From Rhodobacter sp. (GTDB lineage Bacteria > Pseudomonadota > Alphaproteobacteria > Rhodobacterales > Rhodobacteraceae): a stretch of 16,264 nucleotides of DNA. The stretch spans positions 1 through 16,264 of the forward strand of contig JAIXVS010000354.1 in assembly GCA_027482795.1 (NCBI GenBank), given 5' to 3'. Numbering within the stretch: position 1 is the first letter of the stretch; each line of letters begins with the position of its first letter. Below the pieces are notes generated by a model. It was not told the origin of the DNA and did no database searches. It saw only the letters and a program-made list of their open reading frames with translations. A program made the translations under genes and the position numbers. Shown here piece after piece: positions 13,694 to 16,264 of this stretch.

Positions 13694-14266
13694 TTGTTTT
13701 ATAAAGACGAGAGGCTTGCACTATTCATCGATGGATCAAACCTATACGCAGCCTCCAAGGCGCTGGGATTTGATATAGATTACAAGCTGTTGCGCACCGA
13801 ATTTTTGCGGCGCGGCAAATTGCTGCGCGCCTTTTACTACACCGCGCTGCTGGAAAACGACGAATACTCGCCCCTGCGCCCCTTGGTCGATTGGTTGAAC
13901 TACAACGGCTTTACCATGGTGACCAAAAACGCCAAGGAATACACCGATTCGATGGGCCGCCGTAAGGTTAAGGGCAATATGGACATCGAGCTGACCGTCA
14001 ACGCGATGGAACTGGCCCCGCATGTTGACCATATCGTTCTTTTCTCGGGCGATGGCGATTTCCGCCCGCTGATCGAAAGTTTGCAGCGCCAAGGCGTGCG
14101 TGTATCGGTTGTGTCCACCATCCGCAGCCAGCCGCCCATGATTTCGGACGAGCTGCGCCGCCAATGCGACAATTTCATCGAACTCGACGAATTGCGCGAT
14201 GTCATCGGCCGCCCCCCGCGCGAGCCGCGCCCCGAATACGAGGCCGAAGCAGCAACTGCAAAATAG
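13694..14266 (+). CDS. NYN domain protein, LabA/DUF88 family (predicted ribonuclease)
   Basis: This 190-residue protein contains a single NYN domain, a PIN-like nuclease fold. The acidic metal-binding residues are in place: Asp13 in LFIDGSNLY, Asp97 in KGNMDIELT, and Asp120 and Asp122 in FSGDGDF. Proteins of this family are predicted, and in some cases shown, to cut RNA; the target here is unknown. The last ~20 residues are a charged, Pro-rich tail. The start codon is TTG 13694, supported by AAAAGGGG about 5 bases upstream and by the family start FYKDERLALFID; there is no in-frame ATG before the active site. It is divergent from folK and precedes ispH by 73 bases. Confidence 0.9.
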   Translation: MFYKDERLALFIDGSNLYAASKALGFDIDYKLLRTEFLRRGKLLRAFYYTALLENDEYSPLRPLVDWLNYNGFTMVTKNAKEYTDSMGRRKVKGNMDIELTVNAMELAPHVDHIVLFSGDGDFRPLIESLQRQGVRVSVVSTIRSQPPMISDELRRQCDNFIELDELRDVIGRPPREPRPEYEAEAATAK

Positions 14267-14269
14267 CAC

Positions 14270-14290
14270 CTAGGCCGCGACAAGGCCTAG
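14270..14290. repeat. short inverted repeat between the NYN gene and ispH
   Basis: CTAGGCC (14270-14276) and GGCCTAG (14284-14290) form a perfect 7-bp stem with the loop GCGACAA, beginning 4 bases after the NYN stop codon. No T-run follows on either strand, so it is not a clear intrinsic terminator. It may stabilise the mRNA 3' end or act as a weak pause site. Confidence 0.45.
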
Positions 14291-14339
14291 ACCTGCGCGC
14301 CAAGCCCGCCTAAAGTTTGCAAAAACCATAGGATGAGAC

Positions 14340-15293
14340 ATGAGTGCGCTGCCACCGCTGACACTGTACCTTGCCGCCCCGCGCGGGTTTTGCGCGGGCG
14401 TGGATCGCGCCATCAAAATCGTTGAACTGGCGCTGCAAAAATGGGGCGCGCCTGTTTATGTGCGCCACGAGATTGTGCATAACAAATTCGTGGTCGATGC
14501 CCTGCGCGCCCAAGGTGCGATATTTGTTGAAGAGTTAGACGAATGCCCCACCGACCGCCCCGTGGTGTTTTCTGCCCACGGCGTGCCAAAATCTGTGCCA
14601 GCCGCAGCAAGCGCGCGCCAAATGATCGCCGTCGATGCCACCTGCCCCTTGGTGACCAAAGTGCATAACGAGGCGCAGCGCCATTACGAAAACGGGCTGC
14701 AAATGGTGATGATCGGCCATGCGGGCCATCCTGAAACCATCGGCACCATGGGCCAATTGCCCGAAGGTGAGGTTTTGCTGGTGGAAACCGCCGAAGATGT
14801 GGCGCACCTTGCCCCGCGAGATGCGGGCAAACTGGCCTATATCACGCAAACCACCCTTTCGGTGGATGATACCGCTGGCATTGTTGCCGCCCTGCAAGCG
14901 CGCTTTCCCGCCATCATCGGCCCGCACAAAGAAGACATCTGTTACGCCACCACCAACCGCCAAGCCGCTGTTAAGGCGATTGCGGGCAAGATTGACGCGC
15001 TTTTGGTCATCGGCGCGCCAAACTCCTCCAACTCGCGCCGTTTGGTCGAAGTGGGGGCGAATGCGGGCTGCGCCTATGCCCAGCTGATTCAGCGGGCGAC
15101 GGAAATTGATTGGCGGGCGCTGGAAGGCATTCGCGCGCTGGGCCTGACCGCTGGCGCATCCGCCCCCGAAGTGCTGGTGAACGAAGTCATCGACGCCTTC
15201 CGCGCCCGATATGATGTAAGCGTGGAATTGGTTGAAACGGCGGTTGAGGCAGTAGAGTTTAAAGTGCCCCGCGTGCTGCGAGAGGCGGTATGA
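14340..15293 (+). CDS. ispH: 4-hydroxy-3-methylbut-2-enyl diphosphate reductase
   Basis: IspH (317 residues) carries out the last step of the MEP isoprenoid pathway, reducing HMBPP to IPP and DMAPP with an iron-sulfur cluster. The three cluster cysteines are present: Cys18 in PRGFCAGV, Cys102 in DATCPLV and Cys201 in EDICYATTNRQ. Substrate-binding motifs HEIVHN (43-48), SAHGVP (78-83) and GHPET with Glu132 are also intact. The start is ATG 14340, with AGGA about 8 bases upstream. The stop codon overlaps the start of the DUF3429 gene as ATGA (15290-15293), so the downstream genes are translationally coupled. The protein is cytosolic. Since rhodobacteria make carotenoids and quinones from IPP, its output may be in high demand. 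Confidence 0.98.
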   Translation: MSALPPLTLYLAAPRGFCAGVDRAIKIVELALQKWGAPVYVRHEIVHNKFVVDALRAQGAIFVEELDECPTDRPVVFSAHGVPKSVPAAASARQMIAVDATCPLVTKVHNEAQRHYENGLQMVMIGHAGHPETIGTMGQLPEGEVLLVETAEDVAHLAPRDAGKLAYITQTTLSVDDTAGIVAALQARFPAIIGPHKEDICYATTNRQAAVKAIAGKIDALLVIGAPNSSNSRRLVEVGANAGCAYAQLIQRATEIDWRALEGIRALGLTAGASAPEVLVNEVIDAFRARYDVSVELVETAVEAVEFKVPRVLREAV

Positions 15294-15754
15294 TTCCCCG
15301 CTCTGCGCTGCTGCTGGGCCTTGCGGGCCTGATCCCGTTTGTCGCCGCCGCCGCCGTGATCGCGCTGCGGCCAACATACCCGATGGGCGGGTTTAACCTT
15401 CCCTTGGCGGGCTATGGCCAGATGGTGATGCTGGCCTATGGCCGCGTGATTTTGGCCTTTATGGCGGGGGTTTTGTGGGGCTTTGCCGCGCGCGGCAATG
15501 CGGGGTTTTGGGCCTATGCGGCATCGGTCATCCCTGCGCTGTGGGTGTTTTTCGCCTCGTTCTTGCCCGATGCCCGCGAACCCGCGACACTTGCCATGGG
15601 CTTTGCCGCCCTTCTGGCGCTGGACTGGGCTTTTGCGCGGGCAGGCCTTACCCCGACATGGTGGATGCGCCTGCGCAGCCTGCTAACTGCGGTGGTGCTG
15701 GCCTGCTTATCCGTTTCTATTCTATCAAACTTAGCCATCTGGAACGTAAAATGA
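15290..15754 (+). CDS. DUF3429 family membrane protein
   Basis: This 154-residue inner-membrane protein has about five hydrophobic segments (roughly 6-25, 40-64, 71-92, 98-113, 128-148). GLIPFVAAA near the N-terminus and the block YGRVILAFMAGVLWGF (50-65) are the recognisable DUF3429 features. The function of the family is unknown. It starts at ATG 15290, overlapping the ispH stop codon, and its own TGA overlaps the next ATG (15751-15754). It therefore depends on translation of its neighbours and may sit in the ispH transcript as a minor partner. No charged or metal-binding cluster suggests an enzymatic role. Confidence 0.82.
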   Translation: MIPRSALLLGLAGLIPFVAAAAVIALRPTYPMGGFNLPLAGYGQMVMLAYGRVILAFMAGVLWGFAARGNAGFWAYAASVIPALWVFFASFLPDAREPATLAMGFAALLALDWAFARAGLTPTWWMRLRSLLTAVVLACLSVSILSNLAIWNVK

Positions 15755-16260
15755 AATCGTATCACCTGTTCGCGGCCCTTACCCTTTCCTGCGCCTTTGG
15801 CCTGACTGCAACCAGCGCCGTGGCGGGCGAGATGCTGGCCACCTATTCCGAAAACAGCGGCACCCTGCCGCCGGCCTATGCGTGGCATTATGATGTGACC
15901 TTTGCCGCAGATGGCACGGTGAACACGCGCTATTGCAAAGGCTACGGCGATACGGCCCCCGATTGCGCGACGCGCAGCGATAGCCTGCCCGCCGACAAGT
16001 TGGCCGCACTGCAAGCGGCGCTTGCCCCCATTGCCGCCGATTTGGCCGCCAACCCCGTGGCCGAATTGAACGAGCCGCCCGTTGGCGGCGGATCGACCAC
16101 CGCGCAAATCTTTGACACTGCGGGCGCGGCCCTGATGCTGCCCCCCTTCCCGACCGAGGCTGACGCCCCCCGCACCGCCGCCGCCATCGACGTGCTGCGC
16201 GCCTTTACCCCCGCAGGCGCGCTGGATGATACCAAATCACGCGCGGTGCAGCCCGAATAA
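15751..16260 (+). CDS. hypothetical secreted (periplasmic) protein
   Basis: I do not recognise a family for this 169-residue protein. Residues 1-25 form a standard Sec signal peptide: Lys2, a hydrophobic core LFAALTLSCAFGL, and cleavage after AVA (23-25). A Cys at 14 lacks a proper lipobox, so lipidation is unlikely. The mature part has two Cys (62 and 72) that may form a disulfide, a region rich in Ala and Pro, and a Gly-rich turn GGGSTT. ATG 15751 is chosen because it overlaps the DUF3429 stop codon (ATGA) and gives the signal peptide; the frame upstream is a shadow. It is presumably processed by a signal peptidase I such as those encoded at 6.5-8.4 kb. The stop codon lies 4 bases before the window end. 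Confidence 0.75.
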   Translation: MKSYHLFAALTLSCAFGLTATSAVAGEMLATYSENSGTLPPAYAWHYDVTFAADGTVNTRYCKGYGDTAPDCATRSDSLPADKLAALQAALAPIAADLAANPVAELNEPPVGGGSTTAQIFDTAGAALMLPPFPTEADAPRTAAAIDVLRAFTPAGALDDTKSRAVQPE

Positions 16261-16264
16261 TGGC

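Noticed and set aside
13608..13778. A 56-residue plus-strand open frame overlapping the NYN start
   Set aside because: No ribosome site precedes its ATG, codon use is not coding-like, and it overlaps the well-supported NYN frame. A leader peptide is possible but unsupported.

Overview
The window looks like a chromosomal core region of a Rhodobacterales/Rhodobacteraceae alphaproteobacterium. The reasons are the high-GC codon use, the gene order folK-rpoZ-rsh-DUF2062-pdxJ-acpS-lepB-rnc-era-DUF1491-recO, and a methylsuccinyl-CoA dehydrogenase-like gene next to recO. I see no rRNA, tRNA, CRISPR array, insertion sequence or prophage gene. No stretch longer than 300 bases lacks a gene; the longest gap is about 200 bases, between folK and the NYN gene.

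Layout. Left edge, plus strand: the 3' end of an acyl-CoA dehydrogenase (probably mcd of the ethylmalonyl-CoA pathway), then a DFR-like NAD(P)-dependent reductase whose ribosome binding site lies inside a 12-bp hairpin. The reductase meets an MFS transporter tail to tail, and their stop codons overlap. From about 13.5 kb down to 1.6 kb nearly everything is on the minus strand: folK, rpoZ, rsh, DUF2062, pdxJ, acpS, lepB, a second signal peptidase I with extra membrane segments, rnc, a 57-residue CcdA-tail-like microgene, era, DUF1491, recO and the MFS gene. Spacings are tight (1-bp overlap, 2-bp gap, 14-bp overlap), which suggests a few long transcripts with internal promoters. Right edge, plus strand: an NYN-domain ribonuclease-like gene, then ispH, a DUF3429 membrane protein and a small secreted protein, the last three linked by ATGA stop/start overlaps.

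How the genes fit together. The minus-strand cluster is housekeeping: folate and PLP synthesis, ACP activation, protein export, the stringent response with RNA polymerase omega, RNA processing (RNase III), ribosome assembly (Era) and recombination (RecO). The accessory material sits around rnc: the extra signal peptidase upstream of it, and, between rnc and era, the CcdA-like microgene plus a lower-GC staphylococcal-type nuclease gene on the opposite strand. The nuclease and era diverge from a short AT-rich region holding a 30-bp dyad.

I did not find a clearly new multi-gene system. The observations most worth checking are the hairpin-masked ribosome binding site with a competing fold (562-599), the CcdA-tail microprotein coupled to rnc (5697-5870), and the tandem signal peptidases. 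All family assignments are from reading the sequence; no database search was run.
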